NCBI GenBank assembly: GCA_027038835.1
Contig: JALWGC010000009.1
Coordinates: forward strand, 62,001 to 126,000
Origin: Helicobacteraceae bacterium
GTDB taxonomy: Bacteria > Campylobacterota > Campylobacteria > Campylobacterales > Sulfurimonadaceae
Length of the DNA: 64,000 nucleotides
Direction of reading: 5' to 3'
The number at the start of each line of letters is the position of its first letter. The stretch's first letter is position 1. Shown one piece after another: positions 7,794 through 16,695 of this stretch. Made by a program: the position numbers and the translations under genes. The notes beneath the pieces were generated by a model. The model had not been told where the DNA came from. It saw only the letters and a list, made by a program, of their open reading frames with translations, and did no database searches.

Positions 7794-9499
7794 TATTCTT
7801 CCTCTATCGTAATATTGATTGTAATCTTTTTCCCTTTAAGCGAAGCGGCGATCCCTTCATCGCTCAAAGCTTCCAAGAGTTTTTTCAAAGCTTCGATACT
7901 ACCGGAGCTTTTTGGTTCGTTTTCTTCGAATAGCTCTTCCGTGTCGCTTTGCGTTTCAAAAGAAGTATCTTCGACATCTACATCTTCAAACACTTCATCT
8001 ACGTTTTCTGCCTCATCGGAAGTTAGTGTTTCTTCTGCCTCTTCCACTTCTTCGCCAAGTACTTTTTTTATCTCCATCTCATCGAGAAGATCGAGGTCTT
8101 CTGTTATATCGAGTTCTGTTTCAAGCTCTTTTGGATCGAGCTTCGTTTCTACAGCTTCTATGCTTTCTTCAAGCATATCGATATCTTCCGTTTCTGCTTC
8201 TTCTGCTTCTTCTGCTTCTTCTGCTTCTTCTGCTTCTTCTGTTTCTTCTGTTTCTTCTGTTTCTTCTGTTTCTTCTGTTTCTTCTGTTTCTTCAGATTCG
8301 CCTTGCAGTTCTTCTATTGCCAGCTCATCTTCAACCGTTTCATCGAGTTCTGACTCCGGCATCGCTTCTTCGCTTTCTTCGCTTTCTTCGCTTTCTTCGC
8401 TTTCTTCGCTTTCTTCGCTTTCTTCGCTTTCTTCGCTTTCTTCGCTTTCTTCGCTTTCTTCGCTTTCTTCAGTCTCTTCAGTCTCTTCAGTCTCTTCAGT
8501 CTCTTCAGTCTCTTCAGTCTCTTCAGTCTCTTCTGCTATCTCTTGCAACTCTTTAGCAGTTTCATCCAAGTCTATCTGAGTTTCTTCAGATTGCACAGCC
8601 TGCTCGTTTTCATCGAGTTGTGTAGCATCTTCTACTACAAAAGAGCTCTCCTCTTGTTCTTCCAAAGCATCATCGAGTTCTTCTTGAATCTGCTCTTCAT
8701 CACCTGCTCCATCCAGATCGAACCCTTCTAAATCTTCGCTTGAAAGTTCCAAATCTTCATCCAGTTCCATCATGTGGTCCGAGGATTCTTCCTCTTTTTC
8801 AAGTTTTTCATCTTCTTGCAGCAGCTCTTGAACCTCTTTGAGTTCCTCTTCATCAAGTACGCCGCCATCGTCTTCTACCTCGGTTTCATCGACAGATACG
8901 GTATCGTCGTTTTGTATCTGTGCATCGAGTTCGGCAAGGGCATCGTCCAAGTCCCCCTCTTCTTCGAGGTCGAAATCTTCACCAAGATCGAATTCACCCA
9001 GTTCGTCATCCAAACCATCAAGGATATCTTCATCGATTTGCTCTTGCGCTTCTTCTTCACTCGAAGCCTCCGGCTTGGTCAACGTATCTTCGATATCGTC
9101 AAATTTTATCTCCTCCTCTTCGAACGAATCGGTATCGAAAGTCTCTTGGGTTGTTTCTTCCACCTTCGATTCGGCACTTTCTATTTCCTCTTCTATGCTT
9201 GCAAGCAGTTCGACGAACTCCGTAGGTAAAAACGGCTTCGTTATCGATTTCGAAAACCCCTCTGGCACTTCGACATCTTTGGCATGCACGAACAACAGTT
9301 CTTTGTAAAGAACCGCTTCTTCGAGGTTTTCCAACAAATCTGGCGTATAACTATGGTCATCGACAATCACCAAATCGTACGAGTTATCCGTCAAATCCTC
9401 CAATGAAGCGACCGTATCGACCGAGCTTTGGAGCTTGCTTGCGCTTAGATTGACGAGTTTGTTAACGACCGGGTTTTCGTTTAGAAGCAGTATTTTCAC
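7793..9499 (-). CDS. highly acidic repeat protein with degenerate receiver-like N terminus
   Basis: A 568-aa protein, function unknown. Residues 1-110 resemble a response-regulator receiver fold: MKILLLNENP at strand 1, DLVIVDD at the phosphoacceptor strand, and SITKPFLP with the conserved Lys-Pro, but the usual acidic pair after strand 1 is missing (Asn-Glu-Asn), so it may not be phosphorylated. Residues ~115-500 are extremely rich in Glu, Asp, Thr and Ser, including runs of TEE, SEE and AEE triplets, almost surely disordered. The last ~35 residues form a small domain (GSIEALKKLLEAL to KKITINITIEEE). Start is GTG with AAAGGA upstream. Campylobacter jejuni has a 'highly acidic protein' in the same place between fliR and gmk. 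Confidence 0.85.
   Translation of the reverse strand: MKILLLNENPVVNKLVNLSASKLQSSVDTVASLEDLTDNSYDLVIVDDHSYTPDLLENLEEAVLYKELLFVHAKDVEVPEGFSKSITKPFLPTEFVELLASIEEEIESAESKVEETTQETFDTDSFEEEEIKFDDIEDTLTKPEASSEEEAQEQIDEDILDGLDDELGEFDLGEDFDLEEEGDLDDALAELDAQIQNDDTVSVDETEVEDDGGVLDEEELKEVQELLQEDEKLEKEEESSDHMMELDEDLELSSEDLEGFDLDGAGDEEQIQEELDDALEEQEESSFVVEDATQLDENEQAVQSEETQIDLDETAKELQEIAEETEETEETEETEETEETEETEESEESEESEESEESEESEESEESEESEESEESEEAMPESELDETVEDELAIEELQGESEETEETEETEETEETEETEEAEEAEEAEEAEEAETEDIDMLEESIEAVETKLDPKELETELDITEDLDLLDEMEIKKVLGEEVEEAEETLTSDEAENVDEVFEDVDVEDTSFETQSDTEELFEENEPKSSGSIEALKKLLEALSDEGIAASLKGKKITINITIEEE
8194..8292. repeat. 9-bp tandem arrays (5x ctgcttctt, 6x ctgtttctt)
   Basis: Two adjoining perfect arrays inside the acidic-protein gene: five copies of ctgcttctt at 8194-8238 and six copies of ctgtttctt at 8239-8292. 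They encode Ala-Glu-Glu and Thr-Glu-Glu triplets on the minus strand. Units are multiples of three, so copy-number change would alter length without breaking the frame. The codon-level identity points to recent slippage rather than selection for sequence. Confidence 0.95.
8371..8532. repeat. 9-bp tandem arrays (11x cgctttctt, 7x cagtctctt)
   Basis: Eleven perfect copies of cgctttctt at 8371-8469 run directly into seven perfect copies of cagtctctt at 8470-8532. On the coding (minus) strand they give Glu-Ser-Glu and Glu-Thr-Glu type triplets. The plus strand read in frame would give a Ser/Leu-rich product, which is a shadow of the repeat. Together with 8194-8292 these are the strongest low-complexity DNA in the window. 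Confidence 0.95.
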
Positions 9500-9540
9500 T
9501 TTCGATCCTTTTGTGGAGGGACTTTCTTTGGGTTATTGTA

Positions 9541-10308
9541 TCAAAAAAATAGTTCCAAAGCGTTAAAAGCGCTCATCATATCATCTTTTAGTATCGCCAT
9601 GATCGAGCCGAGTATCGCTATGAGGACTGCAAACGCGATGGCGATTTTCACCGGAAAACCGATAACGAGGATATTGAGCTGCGGCATCGATTTCATAAGC
9701 ATACCAAATATTATATCGGATAAAAGACTAAGCGCGGTTATCGGAAAAGCTATCATAAACCCTACAACGAACATGTGCGCTGCGGCTTTGATGGTATATT
9801 CGACAAGATTGTGCGACAAAACGAACCCACCCAAAGGGATAGCGCCCAAAGAGTGTCCTATATAGATTATAAGCCAATGATGCAAGTTCAACGAAAGAAG
9901 TATCATAAGACCCAAAAGCGAAAGAAACTGCGACACGATAGGCATCGAAATACCGTTTTGCGGGTCTATAGCCATTGCCATCGAAAACCCCATCATGTAA
10001 CTGATGATACCTCCGGCGAAAGTGATGGCGTTGTAGGCAAGTTGCAGTACCAAACCTATGACAAGACCGAAGAGTAACTCGCTTAAAATCCCAAGAACGA
10101 TAAAAGGAACACTCAAAGGAAGCGTGAGCGAAGGAGCGAAGTCGAAAAAAATCGCTGCGAAAAAAAATGCCATAGAGGTCTTGACCTGCATAGGGATAGC
10201 GGTATGGGAAAAAATAGGCGCGCTTATGAACAACCCCGCAAAACGGAAGAACAACAGCATAAACGCGACAACGTCACCATTGTTTATAAAGGAGACGAGC
10301 TCGAGCAT
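9541..10308 (-). CDS. fliR: flagellar type III export membrane protein FliR
   Basis: Core inner-membrane component of the flagellar export gate, which passes rod, hook and filament proteins. The 255-aa protein has about six hydrophobic helices and family features: N-terminal FFRFAGLFISAPIFS, the GLVIGLVLQLAYNAI segment, GGIISYMMGFSMAMAIDP and C-terminal QLNILVIGFPVKI. It follows the lolD-like ATPase by one base and precedes the acidic protein. With flhA at 44595-46790 it shows that the organism carries flagellar genes scattered over the chromosome. Confidence 0.95.
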   Translation of the reverse strand: MLELVSFINNGDVVAFMLLFFRFAGLFISAPIFSHTAIPMQVKTSMAFFFAAIFFDFAPSLTLPLSVPFIVLGILSELLFGLVIGLVLQLAYNAITFAGGIISYMMGFSMAMAIDPQNGISMPIVSQFLSLLGLMILLSLNLHHWLIIYIGHSLGAIPLGGFVLSHNLVEYTIKAAAHMFVVGFMIAFPITALSLLSDIIFGMLMKSMPQLNILVIGFPVKIAIAFAVLIAILGSIMAILKDDMMSAFNALELFF

Positions 10309-10309
10309 A

Positions 10310-10954
10310 TCATTCCACCCGTATCAGTTGTTTCTCTTCGAGTCGATACACCTCTTCACACCGGTATGCAAGCTCTTCGTCATGCGTAACTAACACCATC
10401 CCCGCATCATGTCGTCGAATATACTCGAAAAAAAGCTCCATAACCGTTTGTGCCGTTTCCTTATCGAGATTTCCAGTCGGCTCGTCAGCGAAGATAATGC
10501 GAGGTTTTTTCGTCAATACTCTTGCTATGGAAACCCTTTGTTGTTGACCACCGGAGAGTTCGGTAACCTTTTGTTCCATGCACTCACCAATCTCCAGTTT
10601 CTCCAAAAGCTCCCCGTCTATCGCTTCACCTGAGAGAAGTGAAGCGACTTCGAGGTTCTCATAAGCGGTGAATCCTTTGAAAAGGTAATGGGACTGAAAG
10701 ACGATTCCCAGCTCTTTTCGCTTTATTTTCACAAGCTCACTATGTTTCATGTGTTTTACATCTTTTTCGAACAATCGCACTTCGCCGCTATCGGGTTCTA
10801 ACAAAGTGGAAAAGATATTCAATAGAGTGGATTTTCCGCTTCCGCTTTTGCCGATAATCGCTACGGAGCGTTTTTCGTCTAAACTCAGCGAAACGTCTTT
10901 AAAGAGTTGATAATCGAAATGGTGGGATATATTGGTCGCTTCAAGGAGTTTCAT
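10310..10954 (-). CDS. LolD-like ABC transporter ATP-binding protein
   Basis: A 214-aa ATPase subunit. It shows Walker A GKSGSGKST (near residue 35), Q-loop GIVFQSH, signature LSGGQQQR, Walker B IIFADEP and the switch His in VLVTHD. Residues around the signature and short length fit the LolD/MacB/FtsE-type class that works in lipoprotein release or similar envelope tasks. No membrane subunit is next to it, so the partner is elsewhere; 'LolD' is inference. It is first in the leftward run to fliR, downstream of the tsf terminator. Confidence 0.85.
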   Translation of the reverse strand: MKLLEATNISHHFDYQLFKDVSLSLDEKRSVAIIGKSGSGKSTLLNIFSTLLEPDSGEVRLFEKDVKHMKHSELVKIKRKELGIVFQSHYLFKGFTAYENLEVASLLSGEAIDGELLEKLEIGECMEQKVTELSGGQQQRVSIARVLTKKPRIIFADEPTGNLDKETAQTVMELFFEYIRRHDAGMVLVTHDEELAYRCEEVYRLEEKQLIRVE

Positions 10955-10991
10955 AAAGCGGATTATAGTGAAAAAAGGAAAAAAATGAAAG

Positions 10992-11016
10992 AACGAAGGG
11001 GAGAGTTCCCTTCGTT
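10992..11016 (-). terminator. rho-independent terminator after tsf
   Basis: A perfect 9-bp stem (AACGAAGGG / CCCTTCGTT) with a 7-base loop, followed on the minus strand by CTTTCATTTTTTT. It ends the rpsB-tsf transcript and separates it from the lolD-fliR run. Confidence 0.8.
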
Positions 11017-11035
11017 GAAGAAATCATCTAAAAGA

Positions 11036-12085
11036 TTAGCTCATTTGAGCTGCGACTTCCGCTGCGAAATCGTCTTCTTTTTTCTCGATTCCCTCACCTA
11101 CTTCGATGCGAACGAACTCGACAAGTTCCACTTCTCCACCGAGTTTTTTCGCTTCCTCTTCGATAGCTTCCGCTACGGAAAGTTTGTCGTTAAGGACGAA
11201 TTGTTGGTTAAGAAGAGCGAGTTCTTGATCGAGTGTCGTATTGTCAAGGATGTATCTTGCGATTTTCCCCGGAACGATTTTATCGAGAATCTTTTCAGGT
11301 TTCCCTTCAGCAAGAAGCTCTTCTTTGATTCTTTTTTCCGCATCGGCAAGAACCGCTTCGGTAAGCTGAATGCGAGAAACGAATTCAGGAACGTTGATAA
11401 GCGGTTTACCGAGTCTCGCTCTTTCTTCGTTCTCTTTTTTGATAGCTTCGATTCTACCTTTTGTTTCACTTTCGACAAACTCGAGGTCGAAGTCGTTATA
11501 TGAAAGAACTTTCGGTTTCATCGCACTTGCATGCATCGCTACGTTTTTCAAGAAAGGTTTGACTTTTTGCGCTACGTCGGCGTTGTTGCATCTTGCTTTT
11601 ACCAAAACCGCGATACGGTTGTTGGAGTGGATATAACCGTTGATAGCTTCGTTTTCATCTTCAGCTTTCATTATGAAAAATCTTCTAAGCTCGATTTTTT
11701 CACCGATTTTCGCAACAGCTTCGATAAACTCTTTACCGAAATCGCTTTCCATCACTTCTTCGACGCTTGCAGGCTCGTTGTCGAAAACGTAATCGGTCGT
11801 TTTCTTCACAAGTTCTTGGAACGCATCGTTTTTCGCGACGAAGTCGGTTTCGGAGTTGATCTCTACGATAACACCTTTGGTGTCCTCGAGTCTAAAACCT
11901 ACCAAACCTTCAGCCGCTACTCTGTCCGCTTTTTTCGCGGCTTTCGCCATACCGCGCTCTTTAAGCCATGCTTTGGCTTTTTCCATATCTCCATCGCTCT
12001 CGACAAGCGCTTTTTTACAATCCATCATAGGAGCGTCGGTCGCTTGTCTAAGCTCCTTGACCATTGCCGCTGTAACTGCTGCCAT
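11036..12085 (-). CDS. tsf: translation elongation factor Ts
   Basis: Nucleotide-exchange factor for EF-Tu. The 349-aa protein has the UBA-like N terminus ([19 protein letters not shown]), the TDF-containing core [13 protein letters not shown] and two dimerisation/coiled regions. It is longer than the ~290 aa of E. coli, with an extra segment around residues 200-260, as in other Campylobacterota. It lies two bases after rpsB with a GGAGGCG ribosome site overlapping the rpsB stop, giving the classic rpsB-tsf operon. Confidence 0.97.
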   Translation of the reverse strand: MAAVTAAMVKELRQATDAPMMDCKKALVESDGDMEKAKAWLKERGMAKAAKKADRVAAEGLVGFRLEDTKGVIVEINSETDFVAKNDAFQELVKKTTDYVFDNEPASVEEVMESDFGKEFIEAVAKIGEKIELRRFFIMKAEDENEAINGYIHSNNRIAVLVKARCNNADVAQKVKPFLKNVAMHASAMKPKVLSYNDFDLEFVESETKGRIEAIKKENEERARLGKPLINVPEFVSRIQLTEAVLADAEKRIKEELLAEGKPEKILDKIVPGKIARYILDNTTLDQELALLNQQFVLNDKLSVAEAIEEEAKKLGGEVELVEFVRIEVGEGIEKKEDDFAAEVAAQMS

Positions 12086-12087
12086 GC

Positions 12088-12879
12088 TTACGCCTCCTCA
12101 GTTGTAGTTTCTTCAGTAGTAGCTTCTGTTTCTACTGCCGCTTCTTCGCTTGCTTCCTCGCCACCTTCGCTCATCTCTTCTTCGGTTACATCACCACCGT
12201 CACGAAGCGCTTTCCCTTCGTTGATAGCCGCAGCCATCTCTTTACAGAAAAGTTGAATACTTCTAATAGCGTCGTCGTTCCCCGGAATCGGATAATCGAT
12301 AAGATCGGGATCACAGTTGGTATCTAGCGGTGCAACGACAGGAATACCAAGACGTCTAGCTTCAAGAACCGCCGTGTGCTCTTTTACCGCATCGATAACG
12401 AAAAGCATATCCGGAAGTTCTTTCATCTCTTTGATACCGCCGAAGTAGCTCTCGAGTTTCTCTTTCTTTCTAAGAAGCATCAACGCCTCTTTTTTCGTCA
12501 ATAGGTTGATTTGCCCGTTTTCTTCCATTTGTTTGATCGCTTCGAGTTTGCGAATAGACTTTTGGATAGTTTGGAAGTTAGTAAGCATACCACCCAACCA
12601 TCTGTTGTCAACGTACGGCATACCACATGACTCTGCCGCTTCACGGATAGAGTTTCTTGCTTGTTTTTTCGTTCCTACAAAAAGGATAGTTTTCCCTTCA
12701 GCTGCCGCATCGACCACGATCTGATACGTTTTTCTGAAGTAACGAAGTGTTTTTTGCAAATCGATGATGTAGATGTTCTTTCTTACACCGAAAATGAATT
12801 TTTTCATTTTCGGATTCCATCTTCTTGTTTGGTGTCCGAAGTGTACACCACATTCGAGTAGGTCTTTCATAGTTACCAT
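12088..12879 (-). CDS. rpsB: 30S ribosomal protein S2
   Basis: S2 of the small ribosomal subunit, 263 aa. The N-terminal family motif [20 protein letters not shown] and the [11 protein letters not shown] segment identify it. The start is the ATG at 12879 (reads MVTMKDLL) with AAAGGATG upstream; the frame stays open a further 55 codons but those residues do not belong to S2. The C-terminal ~30 residues are a Glu/Thr/Ala-rich tail ([19 protein letters not shown]) not present in most S2 proteins and made of low-complexity codons. Confidence 0.97.
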   Translation of the reverse strand: MVTMKDLLECGVHFGHQTRRWNPKMKKFIFGVRKNIYIIDLQKTLRYFRKTYQIVVDAAAEGKTILFVGTKKQARNSIREAAESCGMPYVDNRWLGGMLTNFQTIQKSIRKLEAIKQMEENGQINLLTKKEALMLLRKKEKLESYFGGIKEMKELPDMLFVIDAVKEHTAVLEARRLGIPVVAPLDTNCDPDLIDYPIPGNDDAIRSIQLFCKEMAAAINEGKALRDGGDVTEEEMSEGGEEASEEAAVETEATTEETTTEEA

Positions 12880-13102
12880 TTGGCATCCTTTGTTCGGCGT
12901 TTCGCCGTTTGTTTTTTCAGTCGGTTTTTCGGCATCATCAAAACGGAAACTCCAACCAAGGAAGCTCCGCACCGACGTTTTCGATGCTTGCCATAGACTG
13001 TTTCCACTCGGTATCCGAGAGAAAAATCCCGCAATTATATTCAAAATATCTTTAAAATTCGCTTTTAAATGTTACGATTTTTCACTTTAGATTTATATTA
13101 TA
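12880..13102 (-). promoter_or_regulatory. rpsB promoters and long structured 5' leader
   Basis: On the minus strand there is a TATAAT at 13102-13097 and a second ATATAAT about 70 bases closer, in the AT-rich promoter style of this phylum. From there to the rpsB start is a GC-richer untranslated leader of roughly 150-200 bases with several short hairpins (CTCGGATACCGAG, GGCGAAACGCC). Long leaders in front of rpsB are known sites of S2 autoregulation in other bacteria; that this one works so is inference. Confidence 0.5.
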
Positions 13103-13229
13103 AGAAAATTTAATACAAAATTAAAAACTTTCAACTGACTTGAAGTATAGTATCACATTCATATTACAAACCGACCTTATGCACTATACGTAAACCGTGT
13201 GAAAAGTCGGTTACAAAAAAGGGGTAACG

Positions 13230-14888
13230 ATGTTCACGCAGGCATCACGCTTTATCGGTGTCTTTATGTTTTCATTCTTGGCCGCGGGTTCGCTCCAAGC
13301 ACAATCGCTCTATGAGCAATTTTTGCAGATGGAAACGAAAATGAAACAACTCGAATCGGAAGTAAAAGAGCTCAAAACGCAAAACGAACAGCTTGAAAAA
13401 GCGCTAAAAAGCGAAAACGAGCAAAAAACGAACGCTAAGGGAACTGCCTCTTCAGTCAAGACAAATTCCGATTCGCAGGAAGAAGATATAAACGAAGTGG
13501 TTGCAGATTTGGAAGAGAGCGTAGAAGAGCTTAGCATTGCCACAGGGAACAACCACCTCAAATTCAACGTCGATTACCGTTTCGCCATCGACAATCTACA
13601 GTACAAAATGGCAGAAAAAGACCCCCTAACCAATGACGATACGAAGAAAAACGATGCACTTTTCACTAACAGACTCTGGCTCAATCTCAGCTGGGCGGCT
13701 ACTAGAAATCTCAGCTTCAAAGGGCAACTTGCGTATCAAAAAGCTTTCGGGCATAGAGACGCAGGCGGTATGGCACCGCTTGAGGATTTCGACTGGATAG
13801 CTTCGGAAAATCCGTACGACGGAAAAGTTCGTGTCAAAAACGCTTATTTTTTCTACCATGACACACATTTTATAGCTACACCCGTTTCTTGGACTTTCAG
13901 TATCGGACGGCGACCTTCTACAAACGGGCATCTTATCAACTTTCGCGACGACGACCAAAGCGCTTCCCCAAACGGTCATAGCATCAACGTCGAGTTCGAC
14001 GGGTTGAGCGCGAAATTCGGTTTCGAAGAATGGGTGCCGGGAATGTATGTAAAATTTTGCGCTGGGCGCGGTCTTAGCAACGCTTCGAGCAAGTTCTTCG
14101 CCATAAAACAAGACGGTAACGTTTCATTCAACCCACCTTATGTCGAAAACCCGGACTCTCTGCCTAACATCGACCTTGGAGGCTTGATTTTCGAACCTTA
14201 CAGCGATGGACAATACACATTTTTGACACAGTACTACTACGCCAAAAACCTCATCGACGCCAAAATGAGTGCCAACCAATTCAAAGGGTTCGAACCGGTT
14301 GGAAATCTCCACAGTTTCACCGCGAGTTTCATCGCCGACGGTATAGGGGACGGATGGACCGACTACCTTGACGATACCACGTTTTTCATCAGCGCAGCTA
14401 TGAGTAAAACCGACCCGAACAAAGGGGAGGACATGTTCCATTCACGCTTCGATGCCGACTACGCTCGAAAAAAAGGTCAAAGTGAAACCGGTTATTCCGC
14501 ATGGGTTGGTCTGAGTATGCCCTCACTCATCTCCGAAGAGGGAAAATGGGGTATCGAGTACAACTGGGGAAGCAGATACTGGAGAAGCATCACCTACGCC
14601 GAAGACACGCTCATAGGTTCGAAAGTCGCCGCCAGAGGAAGCGCTTATGAAATCTACTTCACAGAACCGCTTGTAGAAGATATGTTGAGCCTGCAGCTTC
14701 GATACACTTACATCGACTACGATTACGCGGGAAGCGACGGCTTTTTCGGAGAGACAACGGGTGGTGCACATGATATAGCCAAACTCCAAGCCGCAGCCGC
14801 AGCAGGGGACAAAACGGCTCAAGAGTATGCGCGAAACATCGTCGATACCGCACAGGACATCCGGTTTTACATCCGTTACCGCTACTAA
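13230..14888 (+). CDS. DUF3373-type outer membrane beta-barrel protein
   Basis: A 552-aa protein with an Ala-X-Ala signal peptide (cleavage after SLQAQ, near residue 25), a coiled coil rich in Leu/Glu/Lys at about 30-75, and a long region of amphipathic strands ending in YIRYRY, an aromatic C terminus typical of barrel proteins. The block after the coil (NHLKFNVDYRFAIDNLQYKM, LWLNLSWAATRNLSFKGQL) is what I recall from DUF3373, a family of Campylobacterota. Probable porin or surface protein, substrate unknown. ATG follows AAAAGGGGTAAC. Its stop overlaps the stop of the convergent miaA. Confidence 0.8.
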   Translation: MFTQASRFIGVFMFSFLAAGSLQAQSLYEQFLQMETKMKQLESEVKELKTQNEQLEKALKSENEQKTNAKGTASSVKTNSDSQEEDINEVVADLEESVEELSIATGNNHLKFNVDYRFAIDNLQYKMAEKDPLTNDDTKKNDALFTNRLWLNLSWAATRNLSFKGQLAYQKAFGHRDAGGMAPLEDFDWIASENPYDGKVRVKNAYFFYHDTHFIATPVSWTFSIGRRPSTNGHLINFRDDDQSASPNGHSINVEFDGLSAKFGFEEWVPGMYVKFCAGRGLSNASSKFFAIKQDGNVSFNPPYVENPDSLPNIDLGGLIFEPYSDGQYTFLTQYYYAKNLIDAKMSANQFKGFEPVGNLHSFTASFIADGIGDGWTDYLDDTTFFISAAMSKTDPNKGEDMFHSRFDADYARKKGQSETGYSAWVGLSMPSLISEEGKWGIEYNWGSRYWRSITYAEDTLIGSKVAARGSAYEIYFTEPLVEDMLSLQLRYTYIDYDYAGSDGFFGETTGGAHDIAKLQAAAAAGDKTAQEYARNIVDTAQDIRFYIRYRY

Positions 14889-15781
14889 TCCCAAGGGTGG
14901 CTTAGCAGCCTCTTTCGAAGCTGTGAAAGCTCCAAGGAGGTTTTATGCTCGAACTGGCTTTTGTTGAAGGTTTGTTGCCGTTTTGCCAGTTGAGCGGTAT
15001 GAATGCTTATTAGTTCTTCAAGCTCCCCTTTGGTTATCTTTCCATCGAGATAATCGAGTGTTTCGACAATCCCTATCGATTTCATGGGATTGGGAGCACG
15101 GGAGTACTTTCGCTCCAAAAAGCACACCTCATCGATAAGTCCGCTTTGTAGCATCTGCTTGGTTCTTTTTGCGATTCTTTCTCTCAAAACCTCACGACTG
15201 AGTGATATCTCGTAAATCGGAAGCGCTTTTATTATCGGTTTTGGGGGATGGAGTTCGAACCATTCACTTGGCGTTTTTCCGCTCGCTTCGTAGATAAGCA
15301 ACGCTTTTTCGATGCGGTATCGATCGTTTGGAGCGATATTTTGCATATACTCTTTATCCAATTCGCACAACGTTTCGTAACTCCGCTTTAAATCCAAAAG
15401 TGCTTTTAGAACTTTTTGACGTACTTCATCGGTTATATCGGGGGTTGGGGAAAGCCCCTCGAGCAAAGATTTCAAATAAAAACTCGTCCCTCCGACGATA
15501 ATTAGATTCTTTTGCATCTCTTTGCATTTTCGTACCACTTCCTTATAAAGGCGCAAAAATATCTCGACACTGAAATACTCGTTGAGATACAGTTCGTCTA
15601 TACCAAAATGTCTAACACTTGCCAGCTCTTCTTTAGAAGGTTTTGCCGAAACTATATCGACCTCTTTGTAAATAGAAAGGGAATCTATCGAAAGGATGTA
15701 GGCGTTGTGCTTCGAAGCGACTTCGATGGCGAGGTCACTTTTGCCCGAAGCGGTAGGACCGACGATGGCTAACTGTTTCAT
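14885..15781 (-). CDS. miaA: tRNA dimethylallyltransferase MiaA
   Basis: Adds a dimethylallyl group to adenosine-37 of tRNAs reading codons that start with U. The protein (298 aa from the chosen start) has the P-loop GPTASGKSDLA at residues 7-17, the DSLSIYKEVDI substrate motif, VGGTSFYLKSLLEGL and the NDRYRIEKALLIYE segment. The ATG at 15781 is chosen because the protein then starts MKQLAIVGP as usual; a frame-open ATG at 15811 would add ten unrelated residues. No ribosome site precedes 15781, but TATAAT lies seven bases before it, so the mRNA may be leaderless. Confidence 0.94.
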   Translation of the reverse strand: MKQLAIVGPTASGKSDLAIEVASKHNAYILSIDSLSIYKEVDIVSAKPSKEELASVRHFGIDELYLNEYFSVEIFLRLYKEVVRKCKEMQKNLIIVGGTSFYLKSLLEGLSPTPDITDEVRQKVLKALLDLKRSYETLCELDKEYMQNIAPNDRYRIEKALLIYEASGKTPSEWFELHPPKPIIKALPIYEISLSREVLRERIAKRTKQMLQSGLIDEVCFLERKYSRAPNPMKSIGIVETLDYLDGKITKGELEELISIHTAQLAKRQQTFNKSQFEHKTSLELSQLRKRLLSHPWD

Positions 15782-15834
15782 AAGGGGAATTATACTAATA
15801 TTTCGATACAATTTGCTAAAAAACAGAGGTTTCG
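15782..15834. promoter_or_regulatory. divergent promoter region between miaA and mqnP
   Basis: A 53-bp spacer between two genes read apart. Minus strand: TATAAT with its end 7 bases before the miaA ATG. Plus strand: a TACAAT-like -10 at about 15808 and AGAGG before the mqnP GTG. The two promoters nearly overlap, so expression of the two genes may be mutually exclusive or jointly controlled. Confidence 0.45.
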
Positions 15835-16695
15835 GTGGAAAAAATCAAACAAAAGCTCAAAGATTTCAACGAACTGGTGATGTTCGCGCACTCTATCTTT
15901 TCCCTTCCTTTCATTTTTATCGCGATGGTGGTTGCCGCAGATGGCTGGTTCGGCTTCAAACTGCTCGGACTGGGCGTACTTGCCGCCGTGAGTGCGAGAA
16001 ACTTCGCAATGGGCGTCAACCGCTACGCCGACAGGGACATCGATGCCAAAAACCCCCGCACCGCCTCCAGACCCAACGTCGATGGCAGGCTCGATCTTTC
16101 GAGTATGCGCATTTTCATCATCGTCAACGCGTTCATTTTCGTCGGTGTCGCTTTTTTGATAAACTCTTTGGCTTTTTGGCTCTCTTTTCCTATCTTGCTT
16201 ATCCTTGGAAGCTACTCCTACTTCAAACGATTTAGCGAACTGGCACACCTTATTTTGGGTGTTTCACTCGCTTTGGCACCCATTGCGGGAGTGGTCGCCG
16301 TCAGTGCGAGCATCACTCCTTGGAGCGTCGTTTTGAGCCTTGGGGTGATGTTTTGGGTCGCAGGGTTCGATTTGCTTTATTCACTCCAAGATATGGAGTT
16401 CGACAAAAAAGAAGGTCTTTACTCCATCCCTTCACGTTACGGTAGTGAAGCGACTCTCTTCATCTCCGCCTTGTTCCATGCACTTAGTGTCGTTTTTTGG
16501 GCATTGTTCGCATGGTGCGCGCATTTAGGGTGGGTCGCCTACTTGGCGGTTTTCCTCTCGGCTGCGATGCTTTGGTACGAACACATCTTGGTACGCAAAG
16601 ATTTTAGCAAAATCGATAGAGCTTTTTTCACAATCAACGGTTATCTGGGCATAATGTTTTTCGTTCTTATCGTTATCGACAGGAGTCTTGCATGA
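15835..16695 (+). CDS. mqnP: UbiA-family prenyltransferase, probably MqnP of the futalosine menaquinone pathway
   Basis: An integral membrane prenyltransferase of 286 aa with 8-9 hydrophobic helices. The two metal-diphosphate motifs are visible: NRYADRDID (near residue 62) and DLLYSLQDMEFD (near 180). In Campylobacterota menaquinone is made by the futalosine route, and the UbiA-like enzyme there is MqnP, which prenylates the naphthoquinone ring. The start is GTG with AGAGG eight bases upstream. It overlaps the next gene by ATGA. Alternative: a 4-hydroxybenzoate prenyltransferase (UbiA), less likely as no ubiquinone genes are near. Confidence 0.8.
   Translation: MEKIKQKLKDFNELVMFAHSIFSLPFIFIAMVVAADGWFGFKLLGLGVLAAVSARNFAMGVNRYADRDIDAKNPRTASRPNVDGRLDLSSMRIFIIVNAFIFVGVAFLINSLAFWLSFPILLILGSYSYFKRFSELAHLILGVSLALAPIAGVVAVSASITPWSVVLSLGVMFWVAGFDLLYSLQDMEFDKKEGLYSIPSRYGSEATLFISALFHALSVVFWALFAWCAHLGWVAYLAVFLSAAMLWYEHILVRKDFSKIDRAFFTINGYLGIMFFVLIVIDRSLA

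Noticed and set aside
8194-8532. Regular repeats that might be taken for a CRISPR array
   Set aside because: The units are 9 bp, contiguous, without spacers, and in frame within a coding gene.
7815-8579. Long plus-strand frames rich in Ser or Leu over the acidic-protein gene
   Set aside because: They are by-products of the 9-bp repeats; the minus-strand frame has the start signal, conserved ends and conserved place in the gene order.
12880-13044. N-terminal extension of S2 by 55 residues
   Set aside because: The residues do not resemble S2, and there is a good ribosome site just before the ATG at 12879; the region fits a leader RNA better.
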